DNA of 11,683 bases from Chloroflexota bacterium (lineage in GTDB: Bacteria; Chloroflexota; Anaerolineae; Promineifilales; Promineifilaceae): contig JAAEOP010001140.1 in assembly GCA_024223125.1 (NCBI GenBank), forward strand, positions 1-11,683, written 5' to 3'. The notes below the pieces were generated by a model. That model searched no databases. It was not told the origin of the DNA and saw only the letters and a list, made by a program, of their open reading frames with translations. Below, piece after piece: positions 6,219 through 11,683 of the stretch (positions are counted from its first letter, which is position 1; the number at the start of each line of letters is the position of its first letter). Position numbers and translations under genes: made by a program.

Positions 6219-6465
6219 TTGTCATTCCCGCACAGATGCTGTCCGGGAATTTATGTCAACTCGAAAAATTCCCATATGTGGGGGTGAAACACTTGATTTC
6301 ACCCAGTTATGTTAAGTGAAATCGCTGTTCGCACATGTTGATTGTACACATTCGCTCGACTACCTCTGGCGATTTGCAACTTAACATAAATAAACGGACA
6401 GCATCCGCGCAGGCGGGAATCCACTCTGGTAGAGAGAATGGATTCCTGCCTTCGCAGGAATGACA
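6219..6465. repeat. Nested inverted-repeat elements filling the spacer
   Basis: The spacer 6187-6499 (313 nt) holds no gene. Its outer element starts TTGTCATTCCCGC (6219) and ends with ATTCCTGC-CTTC-GCAGGAAT (6442-6461) and GACA, resembling the element at 7221-7290. Its left half is split by inserted DNA bounded by GATGCTGTCCG (6235-6245) and CGGACAGCATC (6395-6405), an 11-bp perfect inverted pair. Inside that are TTATGTTAAGT (6307-6317) facing ACTTAACATAA (6379-6389), and a hairpin GGGTGAAA/TTTCACCC (6282-6304). Confidence 0.75.
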
Positions 6466-6499
6466 GAACGTTAAGTTACCATTTATGGAGAAATAGTGG

Positions 6500-7177
6500 A
6501 TGAAGATCAGATGGTTAGCTCACGCTTCATTTTTGATTGAGGGAGGCGGGTGGCGGATTATTACCGATCCGTATGAGCCGAATGAGATCATCAATTTGCC
6601 ACCGGTGACGGAAACCGCCGATATTGTTGTTCGCAGTTCGGATGATGACGAAGCCCACTGCTTCATCGATACCATCCCGCCCGGCTTTGAGCTGGTGACG
6701 GGTACGGATATTGTGGATACGGGGGCGACTGTCAAAAACATCAAGTTTGACGCGATTTGGTCGGAAGAAAGCCATATCCACAAAGAAGTGGTGCGCGACA
6801 ATGCGATGTATCGGTTCACGTTGGACGGCATCCGCATTACGCATATGGGCGACGTGGGCAATCCGTTAACGGCCGTACAAATGGAAGCGATGGCTGGTAC
6901 CGATATTTTGCTGACTCTGGTTGGCGGCCCGCCGACGATTGAACTGCCTGATTTGCATGAAGTCATCGCCCACGTGAAGCCAAAGGTCATCATTCCAATG
7001 CATTACAAAATTCCTGGCCCGCGTTTTCACATGCTGCCGGTGACGGATTTTACGGCACATTATCCGGACACGATGATTGATTGGTTGGACAGCGCGGAAA
7101 TTGAGTTTAGCAAAGAGTCGCTGCCGAAAGAGACGCGCATTGTGGTGTTGAAGCCGACTCTATTTCGAAATGAATAA
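6500..7177 (+). CDS. UlaG-like metallo-beta-lactamase-fold protein with degraded metal motif
   Basis: A 225-aa cytoplasmic protein of the MBL fold, in the group that holds UlaG and YtnP-like proteins. Fold markers are the N-terminal WLAHASFLI...IITDPY (5-24), THMGDVG (114-120, D118) and PMHYK (166-170, H168), matching the usual GHASF, HxGD and PxHY positions. The metal-binding HxHxDH loop, expected after ADIVV, reads SSDDDEAH (46-53): only the last His remains. The protein may bind a different metal set, use acidic ligands, or have lost hydrolase activity. The start has GGAG at 6487-6490. UlaG itself opens L-ascorbate 6-phosphate lactone, so a lactone-type role would suit the cluster if catalysis persists. 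The function is not assignable from sequence alone. Confidence 0.82.
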   Translation: MKIRWLAHASFLIEGGGWRIITDPYEPNEIINLPPVTETADIVVRSSDDDEAHCFIDTIPPGFELVTGTDIVDTGATVKNIKFDAIWSEESHIHKEVVRDNAMYRFTLDGIRITHMGDVGNPLTAVQMEAMAGTDILLTLVGGPPTIELPDLHEVIAHVKPKVIIPMHYKIPGPRFHMLPVTDFTAHYPDTMIDWLDSAEIEFSKESLPKETRIVVLKPTLFRNE

Positions 7178-7220
7178 AAAGAGCGTGTTTCATTTCATTT
7201 AAGAAACCATAGAAAGATGC

Positions 7221-7290
7221 TTGTCATTCCTGCCTTCGCAGGAATCCACCCTTGTAAAAACATGGATTCCCACCTACGCGGGAATGACAA
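7221..7290. repeat. MITE-like inverted repeat of the GTCATTCC...GGAATGAC type
   Basis: Two arms, 7221-7248 and 7263-7290, are imperfect inverse copies (about 22 of 28 positions). Each arm is itself a small hairpin: ATTCCTGC/GCAGGAAT, and ATTCCC-N8-GGGAAT at 7266-7285. The second fits the dRS3 format described in Neisseria. The related copy is at 6219-6465. It lies between the MBL and FucI-like genes. Confidence 0.8.
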
Positions 7291-7334
7291 GCCAACTCAA
7301 TCGAATTGCCAATTCGATTTACGAGAGAGTTATT

Positions 7335-8750
7335 ATGACACAACCGAAAGTTGGTTTGATTACGTTTGGCGATAACCGGACGCATGAGTGGGAACATGTT
7401 TTTAAGAAGATGACGGAACCGCGTCATGCTGAGGCGGTGGCGTTTTTTGAGAGTTTGACGATTGAGTTGGTGGCGGAAACGGCCGTTGCCCGCACAAAAC
7501 AACAAATCGACAGCCAGGTAGACGTACTGAAAGCGGCAGGTGTTGAAGTCTTGGTTGCCCATACGCCATGCTGGACTTCGCCCAATCTGGTTGTACGGGG
7601 CATCCAGCGGCTCAATTTACCGACGGTTTTGGTGGGGAACAAACATCCTGGCACGCACAGCACGGTTGGCTTGTTGGGCGCGGGCGGCACGCTGAGCCAG
7701 ATTGGGTATCCCCACATGCGCTTGCGTCAGGATTTTGATGGGACATTAGCGGAGAAGGTGATGCCATTCTTCATGGCAACGGCCGTTAAGTCCCGTCTAC
7801 AAGGCAAAATGTTCGGTTTGTTCGGCGGCCGTTCGTTGGGCATTGATACCGGCACCTTCGACCCAATGCAGTGGAAAAAACTGTTCGGCGTGGACACCGA
7901 GCACATCGACCAGTTGGAAATCATCCGCCGCGCTGAGTTGGTGCCGGAAGCCGACACCGAAAAGATGATGACTTGGCTGACGCGCAGCGTGGGCAAAGTG
8001 GCCTACAACGACGACAAATTCACGCCCGAAAAACTGGCTTTTCAGGTGCGCTGCTATCTGGCAACGATAGAAATTATCGGCGAGATGGGGTTGGATTTTG
8101 TGGCGATTAAATGTATGCCCGACCTGACGACCCATTTCGTGCCGCAGTGTATTTCGGCGGCTTTGTTGCCCAGCCCGTATGATGCGAACGGCCGGCGCGC
8201 TCCAATCATGATGGCGTGTGAAGCGGACGGGGACGCGGCGTTGACAATGGAAATTTTGAAGGAAGTCTCCGGCGGACTGCCGGTTCTGTTCATGGATGTG
8301 AGCTACATCGACGATGATCGCGGCACGTTCTATTTCCCCAACTGCGGCGCGTTTTGCTCTTGGTATTCGGCCCGATCCGATGATCCGGCGGAAAATATGA
8401 AGCAGATTGAGCTGCGACCGGCCAATCGGCCTGCTGGCGGCGCGATTACGTATTTTACGACGGCCCCCGGCGGGATGACGTTGGCAAGATTGTTTAGGGT
8501 AGACGGCCGTTACGTCATGGGCATCATTCGCGGCGAAACCGTCAATATCTCAGACGAAGAACGTGCCTCTTTTGTACAGGCGCGAGGTAGTCACCAACTC
8601 CCCACCGCCTTCCTCAAGCTGGATGTGGATGTGGAACGCCTTGTCAGTGGCTTCGGCTCTAACCATGTGATGGGCGTCGCCGGGGATCGGGTAGAAGAAT
8701 TACTGCATTTTTGCGAGTTAATGGACATCGAACCGCAATTTTACAATTGA
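7335..8750 (+). CDS. L-fucose/L-arabinose isomerase-family protein
   Basis: A 471-aa protein of the FucI/AraA fold. Family isomerases interconvert aldoses and ketoses using Mn2+ bound by Glu, Asp and His. Candidate ligands are E296 (ACEADGDAALTM), D321 (LFMDVSYID) and H444 (GFGSNHVMG). Other family marks are GLFGGRSLGI (161-170) and AIKCMPDL (257-264). It is shorter than E. coli FucI (about 590 aa) and belongs to the compact family found in many anaerobes, whose substrates are mostly unknown. The ATG at 7335 is chosen: an upstream in-frame TTG at 7221 lies in the MITE-like repeat and would only encode repeat sequence. The ribosome binding site is weak (GAGAGAG at 7323-7329). The likely role is to isomerise the sugar or sugar-acid intermediate of the pathway; a non-isomerase role is possible. 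Confidence 0.85.
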   Translation: MTQPKVGLITFGDNRTHEWEHVFKKMTEPRHAEAVAFFESLTIELVAETAVARTKQQIDSQVDVLKAAGVEVLVAHTPCWTSPNLVVRGIQRLNLPTVLVGNKHPGTHSTVGLLGAGGTLSQIGYPHMRLRQDFDGTLAEKVMPFFMATAVKSRLQGKMFGLFGGRSLGIDTGTFDPMQWKKLFGVDTEHIDQLEIIRRAELVPEADTEKMMTWLTRSVGKVAYNDDKFTPEKLAFQVRCYLATIEIIGEMGLDFVAIKCMPDLTTHFVPQCISAALLPSPYDANGRRAPIMMACEADGDAALTMEILKEVSGGLPVLFMDVSYIDDDRGTFYFPNCGAFCSWYSARSDDPAENMKQIELRPANRPAGGAITYFTTAPGGMTLARLFRVDGRYVMGIIRGETVNISDEERASFVQARGSHQLPTAFLKLDVDVERLVSGFGSNHVMGVAGDRVEELLHFCELMDIEPQFYN

Positions 8751-8752
8751 AA

Positions 8753-8781
8753 GTAGGGGCATGGCGGCGCCATGCCCCTAC
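8753..8781. repeat. Perfect GTAGGGGCATGGC palindrome before the URO-D-family gene
   Basis: GTAGGGGCATGGC (8753-8765) and its exact reverse complement (8769-8781) flank GGC. It fills almost the whole 43-nt spacer and ends four bases before the GGAGGA ribosome binding site (8785-8790). A diverged relative is at 4412-4440. No T-tract follows. Confidence 0.85.
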
Positions 8782-8793
8782 GGCGGAGGATTT

Positions 8794-10029
8794 ATGAATA
8801 GACGTGAACGATTTAAGAAAATAACCAATTTTCAGGAAGCGGATCGGGTTCCGGTGGATATGGGCAGTCATGTGGCTTCCATCCATCGCTTTTCGTACAT
8901 TGAATTGAAGAAGTATTTGAATGATTCTGACTTGAAAAATCAAGACCTGATTCTGGATCGGATGGTGCAGAATGTGGTGCCGGATGAGAAATTATTGCGT
9001 CGCTACAACATTGATTTTCGCTGGATTGCGCCGCATTGGATTGACGTGGTAGATGTGCGCGACGACATTTACCGCGATATGTGGGGCATCGAATGGCAGT
9101 ACATGCTGGACGCCTACAGCGTCTATTCATCACCGCTGAGCAGCGCCAAAACGATAGCCGACATCGAAAATCATCCCTGGCCCGACCCGTATGATTCCAA
9201 ACTGGTAGAGGGATTGGCCGAACGCGCCAAGCATCTGTACGAAAACACAGATTACGTGTTGGTCGGCGATTCAATTAAGGGCGGTATCCTGACCAAAGCG
9301 CTGCAAATTCGCGGCTACGAGCAAATGTTTGCCGACCTGGCGAACAACATTGAGTTTGCCGAAGCATTGATGGACAAGTTGCTGGATTTGTACAAGCATT
9401 TCTGGAGCCATTTCCTTGATGCGGTCGGGCCGTATGTGCAGATGGTCTACTTCACGGACGACATCGGCGGGCAATCTTCGATGATGATTTCGCCGGACAC
9501 GTTCCGCCAGTTGATTAAGCCGCGTCTGGGTAGTTTGATTGACCACATCAAGAGCAAGGCGGATGTGAAGTTTATGTATCATACGGACGGCACGGTGACG
9601 CCGGTGGTGGAAGATATTATTCAGATGGGCGTGGATATTCTGAATCCGATTCAAACGTCGGCGCTGGGGATGGACACGGCCGTTCTCAAGGAACTCTATC
9701 ACGGCCGTCTCTGCTTCCATGGGGCGATTGACGTGCAGCAAATGCTGCCCTTCGCGCCAGTGGATGAGGTACGCTACGACGTGGCCAAGCGCATTTACGA
9801 TTTGGGGCGCGGCGGCGGCTACATTTTAGCCCCCTGCCACAACATCGGCTCGGATGTCCCGCCGCAAAATACGGAAGCGATGTACGCGGCGGCGCAGGAA
9901 TACGGCCGTTATCCCATCAACCTCGACCACGTCCTCAAACCTGAAGACCGGCAAAAACCGACTGCCGAACAAATCGCCGCCCAAGCCGCCCCACCCAAGC
10001 GCAAACGGCGGCCGAGACCGAGGAAGTAG
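8794..10029 (+). CDS. URO-D-family corrinoid methyltransferase (MtaA/CmuA/MtbA-type superfamily)
   Basis: A 411-aa member of the uroporphyrinogen decarboxylase superfamily, in the branch used as methyltransferases between substrates, corrinoid proteins and coenzymes. Visible are the N-terminal RRERFKKITNFQEADRVPVD, FTDDIGGQSS (220-229), ISPDTFRQLIKPR (232-244), H263 in HTDG, and C348 in APCHNI. In MtaA the zinc ligands are His and Cys of HxC plus a later Cys. Here the first Cys is replaced by Asp (HTDG), while the later Cys is kept, so zinc coordination differs. Heme-biosynthetic HemE is unlikely given the length and neighbours. In demethylase operons such a protein takes methyl from the substrate (MT1). 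The last residues (PPKRKRRPRPRK) form a basic tail. The start has GGAGGA at 8785-8790; an upstream ATG at 8761 is inside the palindrome. Confidence 0.88.
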   Translation: MNRRERFKKITNFQEADRVPVDMGSHVASIHRFSYIELKKYLNDSDLKNQDLILDRMVQNVVPDEKLLRRYNIDFRWIAPHWIDVVDVRDDIYRDMWGIEWQYMLDAYSVYSSPLSSAKTIADIENHPWPDPYDSKLVEGLAERAKHLYENTDYVLVGDSIKGGILTKALQIRGYEQMFADLANNIEFAEALMDKLLDLYKHFWSHFLDAVGPYVQMVYFTDDIGGQSSMMISPDTFRQLIKPRLGSLIDHIKSKADVKFMYHTDGTVTPVVEDIIQMGVDILNPIQTSALGMDTAVLKELYHGRLCFHGAIDVQQMLPFAPVDEVRYDVAKRIYDLGRGGGYILAPCHNIGSDVPPQNTEAMYAAAQEYGRYPINLDHVLKPEDRQKPTAEQIAAQAAPPKRKRRPRPRK

Positions 10030-10032
10030 ATA

Positions 10033-10123
10033 GTAAGAAGTAAGAAGTTAGAAGTAGGAAGTAAGGAGTAAGGAGTAGGAAGACTGCCTGCTTACTCCTT
10101 ACTTCTTACTGCTTACTCCTCAC
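10033..10123. repeat. Inverted heptamer array, GTAAGAA type
   Basis: Seven direct units (GTAAGAA, GTAAGAA, GTTAGAA, GTAGGAA, GTAAGGA, GTAAGGA, GTAGGAA; 10033-10081) face five inverse units (TGCTTAC, TCCTTAC, TTCTTAC, TGCTTAC, TCCTCAC; 10089-10123), all in exact register around a 7-nt centre. A long hairpin can form. It ends seven bases before the AGGAGA (10131-10136) of the corrinoid-protein gene. Confidence 0.9.
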
Positions 10124-10141
10124 CTTTAATAGGAGAAGATT

Positions 10142-10792
10142 ATGAGCAGACAAGACGACATACTAGACGAACTATACGACAACACCATTGACGGCGAACG
10201 CGAGCCGGTTGTGGCTTTGACCAAAGAAGGGCTGGAACTGGGGATGGAGCCGTTGGGGATTTTATTTGATGCTTTGATTCCGGCTTTGGAAGAGGTTGGC
10301 CGTTTGTTTGAAGCGGGGACGTTTTTTGTGCCGGAAATGTTGGTGGCCGCTAAAGCGATGCACGGGGCGATGGAGGTGTTACGGCCGTTAATCGCTGAAA
10401 CAGGCGCCAAACCAACCGGAACCTTTGTGATGGGAACCGTCAAGGGCGACATCCACGACATTGGCAAGAACTTGTGCAATGTGATGCTGGAAGGCGCTGG
10501 ATTTGAGGTCATTGACCTGGGCGTGAACGTGCAGGAGCAGGATTTTGTAGACGCGATTCAAACGCACAAGCCGCAAGCAGTGGGCTTGAGCGCATTTTTG
10601 ACGACAACAATGCCCATGTTCATCCCCACGATTCAGGCCATCAAAGATGCCGGATTGCGGGATAATGTGCTTATTTTTGTCGGCGGCGCGCCAGTTAACC
10701 AGGAGTACTGCGATGTTGTCGGCGCAGATGGGTATGCACCCAATGCCAGCGTGTTGGTGCGTGTTTTGAAAGAGATGATGGGCATCACGTAA
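10142..10792 (+). CDS. Corrinoid (B12)-binding methyl carrier protein
   Basis: A 216-aa corrinoid protein of the MtaC/MtbC/MttC and MetH-cobalamin-domain type, the methyl shuttle of the system. Residues 1-88 are the helical cap domain (B12-binding 2). Residues about 92-214 are the Rossmann-like cobalamin domain. The signature GTVKGDIHDIGKN (98-110) supplies H105, the lower axial ligand of cobalt, and GLS (148-150) and GGAPVN (181-186) complete the nucleotide-tail pocket. The length is normal for free-standing carriers. The N-terminus is acidic (DDILDELYDNTIDGE), which may matter because both methyltransferases in the cluster have basic C-terminal tails. The start has AGGAGA at 10131-10136. 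It would be methylated by the URO-D-family protein and demethylated by the MtrH-like protein, then rescued from Co(II) by the activator at 11239. Confidence 0.93.
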   Translation: MSRQDDILDELYDNTIDGEREPVVALTKEGLELGMEPLGILFDALIPALEEVGRLFEAGTFFVPEMLVAAKAMHGAMEVLRPLIAETGAKPTGTFVMGTVKGDIHDIGKNLCNVMLEGAGFEVIDLGVNVQEQDFVDAIQTHKPQAVGLSAFLTTTMPMFIPTIQAIKDAGLRDNVLIFVGGAPVNQEYCDVVGADGYAPNASVLVRVLKEMMGIT

Positions 10793-10819
10793 GCGGTGAC
10801 ACAAATTGGAGAAAAATTG

Positions 10820-11239
10820 ATGATTGAATTAGGCAGATTACACCACGTCAGTATTTGTGTAGGAGATTTGGACGCATCGCGCCATTTTTACTGTGATGTC
10901 TTGGGAATGGATGAAGTGAAACGGCCGTTAACTTTCCAGTTCAAAGGACAATGGTTCCGCAAAAATGGGTATGAAATTCACACCATCTACCAAGACGCTG
11001 CCGGACAGATTCCTGGGGATGCCGAAAACATCATCAAACCGGATCGTGACATCACCTTTGCGCGTCATTTTTGTTTCAGCGTCAATGATGTGGCCGAGAC
11101 GGTCAAAATATTGGCTGAGAACGACATCGAATTGATTGCCGGGCCTCGCTCTCGCGGTGACGGCGCGACCCAAATGTACGTCTACGACCCAGATGGTCAT
11201 ATGGTTGAACTGGTTTATGAGCCATGGGATTGGACGTAA
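10820..11239 (+). CDS. VOC-family (glyoxalase-fold) protein
   Basis: A 139-aa protein of the vicinal oxygen chelate superfamily, with two beta-alpha-beta-beta-beta modules and normal length. Candidate metal ligands are H8 or H9 (RLHHVSI), E52 or H54 (YEIH), H83 (ARHFCF) and E130 (GHMVELVYEPWD). The closing DPDGHMVEL is a family hallmark. Members include glyoxalase I, methylmalonyl-CoA and other epimerases, extradiol dioxygenases and resistance proteins, so the reaction cannot be named. An epimerase or lyase acting on an enolisable sugar intermediate would suit the neighbours. The ATG at 10820 has GGAG at 10808-10811; a GTG at 10796 is rejected. It starts 27 bases after the corrinoid-protein gene, and its stop overlaps the next start by one base (TAATG), so these three genes are probably co-transcribed. 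Confidence 0.88.
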   Translation: MIELGRLHHVSICVGDLDASRHFYCDVLGMDEVKRPLTFQFKGQWFRKNGYEIHTIYQDAAGQIPGDAENIIKPDRDITFARHFCFSVNDVAETVKILAENDIELIAGPRSRGDGATQMYVYDPDGHMVELVYEPWDWT

Positions 11240-11683
11240 TGGCTGACAATTCACAAATTCAATCCAAACATCAGCTCATCTTCATGCCTTCTGGGCGGCG
11301 GGGATTGGTGGAAGAAGGAACACCAATTCTTGAAGCCGCCCGCCAGTTAGGTGTGGAAATTGAGAGCATTTGCGGCGGCAAGATGACCTGTCGCAAATGT
11401 CGTGTTCGGGTTGAGGATGGCGCGTTTGCCAAGCATGGCATCGTCTCATCGACTGATCATCTTTCACCCGTATCTGAGGAAGAACAACGCACTCTGGAAC
11501 GGCTGAAAATCAGTGACTGCCGGCTTTCCTGCCAGGCGAAAGTGCAGGGCGACACGCTCATTTTTGTGCCGGAGGAAAGTCGAGGACAAAAGCAAATTAT
11601 CCGCAAATCGGCCACCGAACGGGCGATTGAGATTGATCCGGCCGTGCGGCAGGTGTATGTGGAAGTGGATCGGGCGACGCTGG
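11239..11683 (+). CDS. [2Fe-2S] corrinoid activator, RACE/RamA-like (partial, N-terminal 148 aa)
   Basis: The gene begins in the TAATG overlap with the VOC gene and runs off the right edge, so only the first 148 residues are seen. The N-terminal ferredoxin-like domain has GRRGLVEEGTPILEAARQLG (19-38) and then a [2Fe-2S] cluster motif with C45, C51 and C54 (CGGKMTCRKC) and C98 (DCRLSCQ). This arrangement is typical of reductive activators of corrinoid enzymes, which use ATP through a C-terminal ASKHA domain to return Co(II) to Co(I). That domain would lie beyond the window (the family is usually about 600 aa). Plain ferredoxin is the alternative, but the sequence continues past residue 110 without a stop and the neighbouring corrinoid protein favours the activator. 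Confidence 0.88.
   Translation, partial: MADNSQIQSKHQLIFMPSGRRGLVEEGTPILEAARQLGVEIESICGGKMTCRKCRVRVEDGAFAKHGIVSSTDHLSPVSEEEQRTLERLKISDCRLSCQAKVQGDTLIFVPEESRGQKQIIRKSATERAIEIDPAVRQVYVEVDRATL

Larger units (their letters stand above)
969..10928. repeat. Highly iterated palindrome ACGGCCGT, 16 copies
   Basis: Exact copies start at 969, 1894, 2980, 3268, 3309, 4187, 4363, 6869, 7479, 7779, 8503, 9676, 9701, 9902, 10381 and 10921. All lie inside genes. By chance one would expect about 0.2 copies of a given 8-mer in this length. The palindrome is read as xGR (8 times), TAV (5) and RP (3), so all three frames are used. Near matches occur at about 3913, 6044, 7825 and 8188. Confidence 0.9.

Noticed and set aside
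7221..7334. N-terminal extension of the FucI-like protein from a TTG
   Set aside because: The added residues are encoded by the MITE-like repeat; the family N-terminus (KVGLITFGD) starts right after the ATG at 7335.
8761..8793. Upstream ATG for the URO-D-family gene
   Set aside because: It lies inside the perfect palindrome and has no ribosome binding site; the ATG at 8794 has GGAGGA four bases upstream of it and begins with the family-typical N-terminus.
8794..10029. Heme-biosynthesis uroporphyrinogen decarboxylase (hemE)
   Set aside because: The length, HTDG and APCHN motifs and the adjacent corrinoid and activator genes fit the methyltransferase branch.
10033..10123. CRISPR array
   Set aside because: The units are 7 nt with no spacers and face each other in inverse orientation, so this is a heptamer repeat, not CRISPR.

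Overview
The window looks like an accessory catabolic locus of an anaerobic or facultative bacterium, most likely a member of the Chloroflexota (Anaerolineae-like). That placement is a judgement from the gene mix, the heptanucleotide repeat arrays in the spacers and the general protein style; no rRNA or other marker is present. Eleven complete genes and one gene cut by the right edge all lie on the + strand.

Layout. Positions 1-117 are the 3' end of a bacterial group II intron (a textbook 34-nt domain V, then domain VI with its bulged A); the rest of the intron lies upstream. Next come a promoter, a candidate operator and a LacI-family repressor (296-1300), followed one base later by an SMP-30/gluconolactonase-family gene (1302-2153). 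After a 204-nt spacer full of hairpins come an LDH2-family NAD(P)-dependent oxidoreductase (2358-3416), an MtrH/AcsE-type methyltetrahydrofolate:corrinoid methyltransferase (3516-4409), a creatininase-family hydrolase (4522-5331), an SDR dehydrogenase (5410-6186), a UlaG-like metallo-beta-lactamase-fold protein with a degraded metal motif (6500-7177), an L-fucose/L-arabinose-isomerase-like protein (7335-8750), a URO-D-family methyltransferase (8794-10029), a corrinoid-binding protein (10142-10792), a VOC/glyoxalase-fold protein (10820-11239) and the start of a [2Fe-2S] corrinoid activator (11239 to the edge).

How they may work together. Four genes make up every class of component known from corrinoid-dependent demethylase systems: a URO-D-type methyltransferase that takes methyl from a substrate, the corrinoid carrier, an MtrH-type enzyme that passes methyl to a tetrahydropterin, and a RACE/RamA-type activator that reductively rescues the corrinoid. 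Here they are interleaved with sugar- or polyol-type enzymes (dehydrogenases, a lactonase-like protein, an aldose-isomerase-like protein, a creatininase-like hydrolase) and a LacI repressor. The working inference is a pathway that demethylates and then catabolises a methylated sugar or cyclitol. A 12-base identical, LacI-type operator lies in front of both lacI and the MtrH-like gene, which supports one regulon.

The DNA itself is also notable. The palindrome ACGGCCGT occurs 16 times, always inside genes and in all three reading frames, like the HIP1 palindrome of cyanobacteria. Four spacers carry different short tandem arrays (mostly 7-nt units), three of them in clearly inverted orientation, immediately before the ribosome binding site of the next gene. 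Other spacers hold mobile palindromes, one nested inside another.
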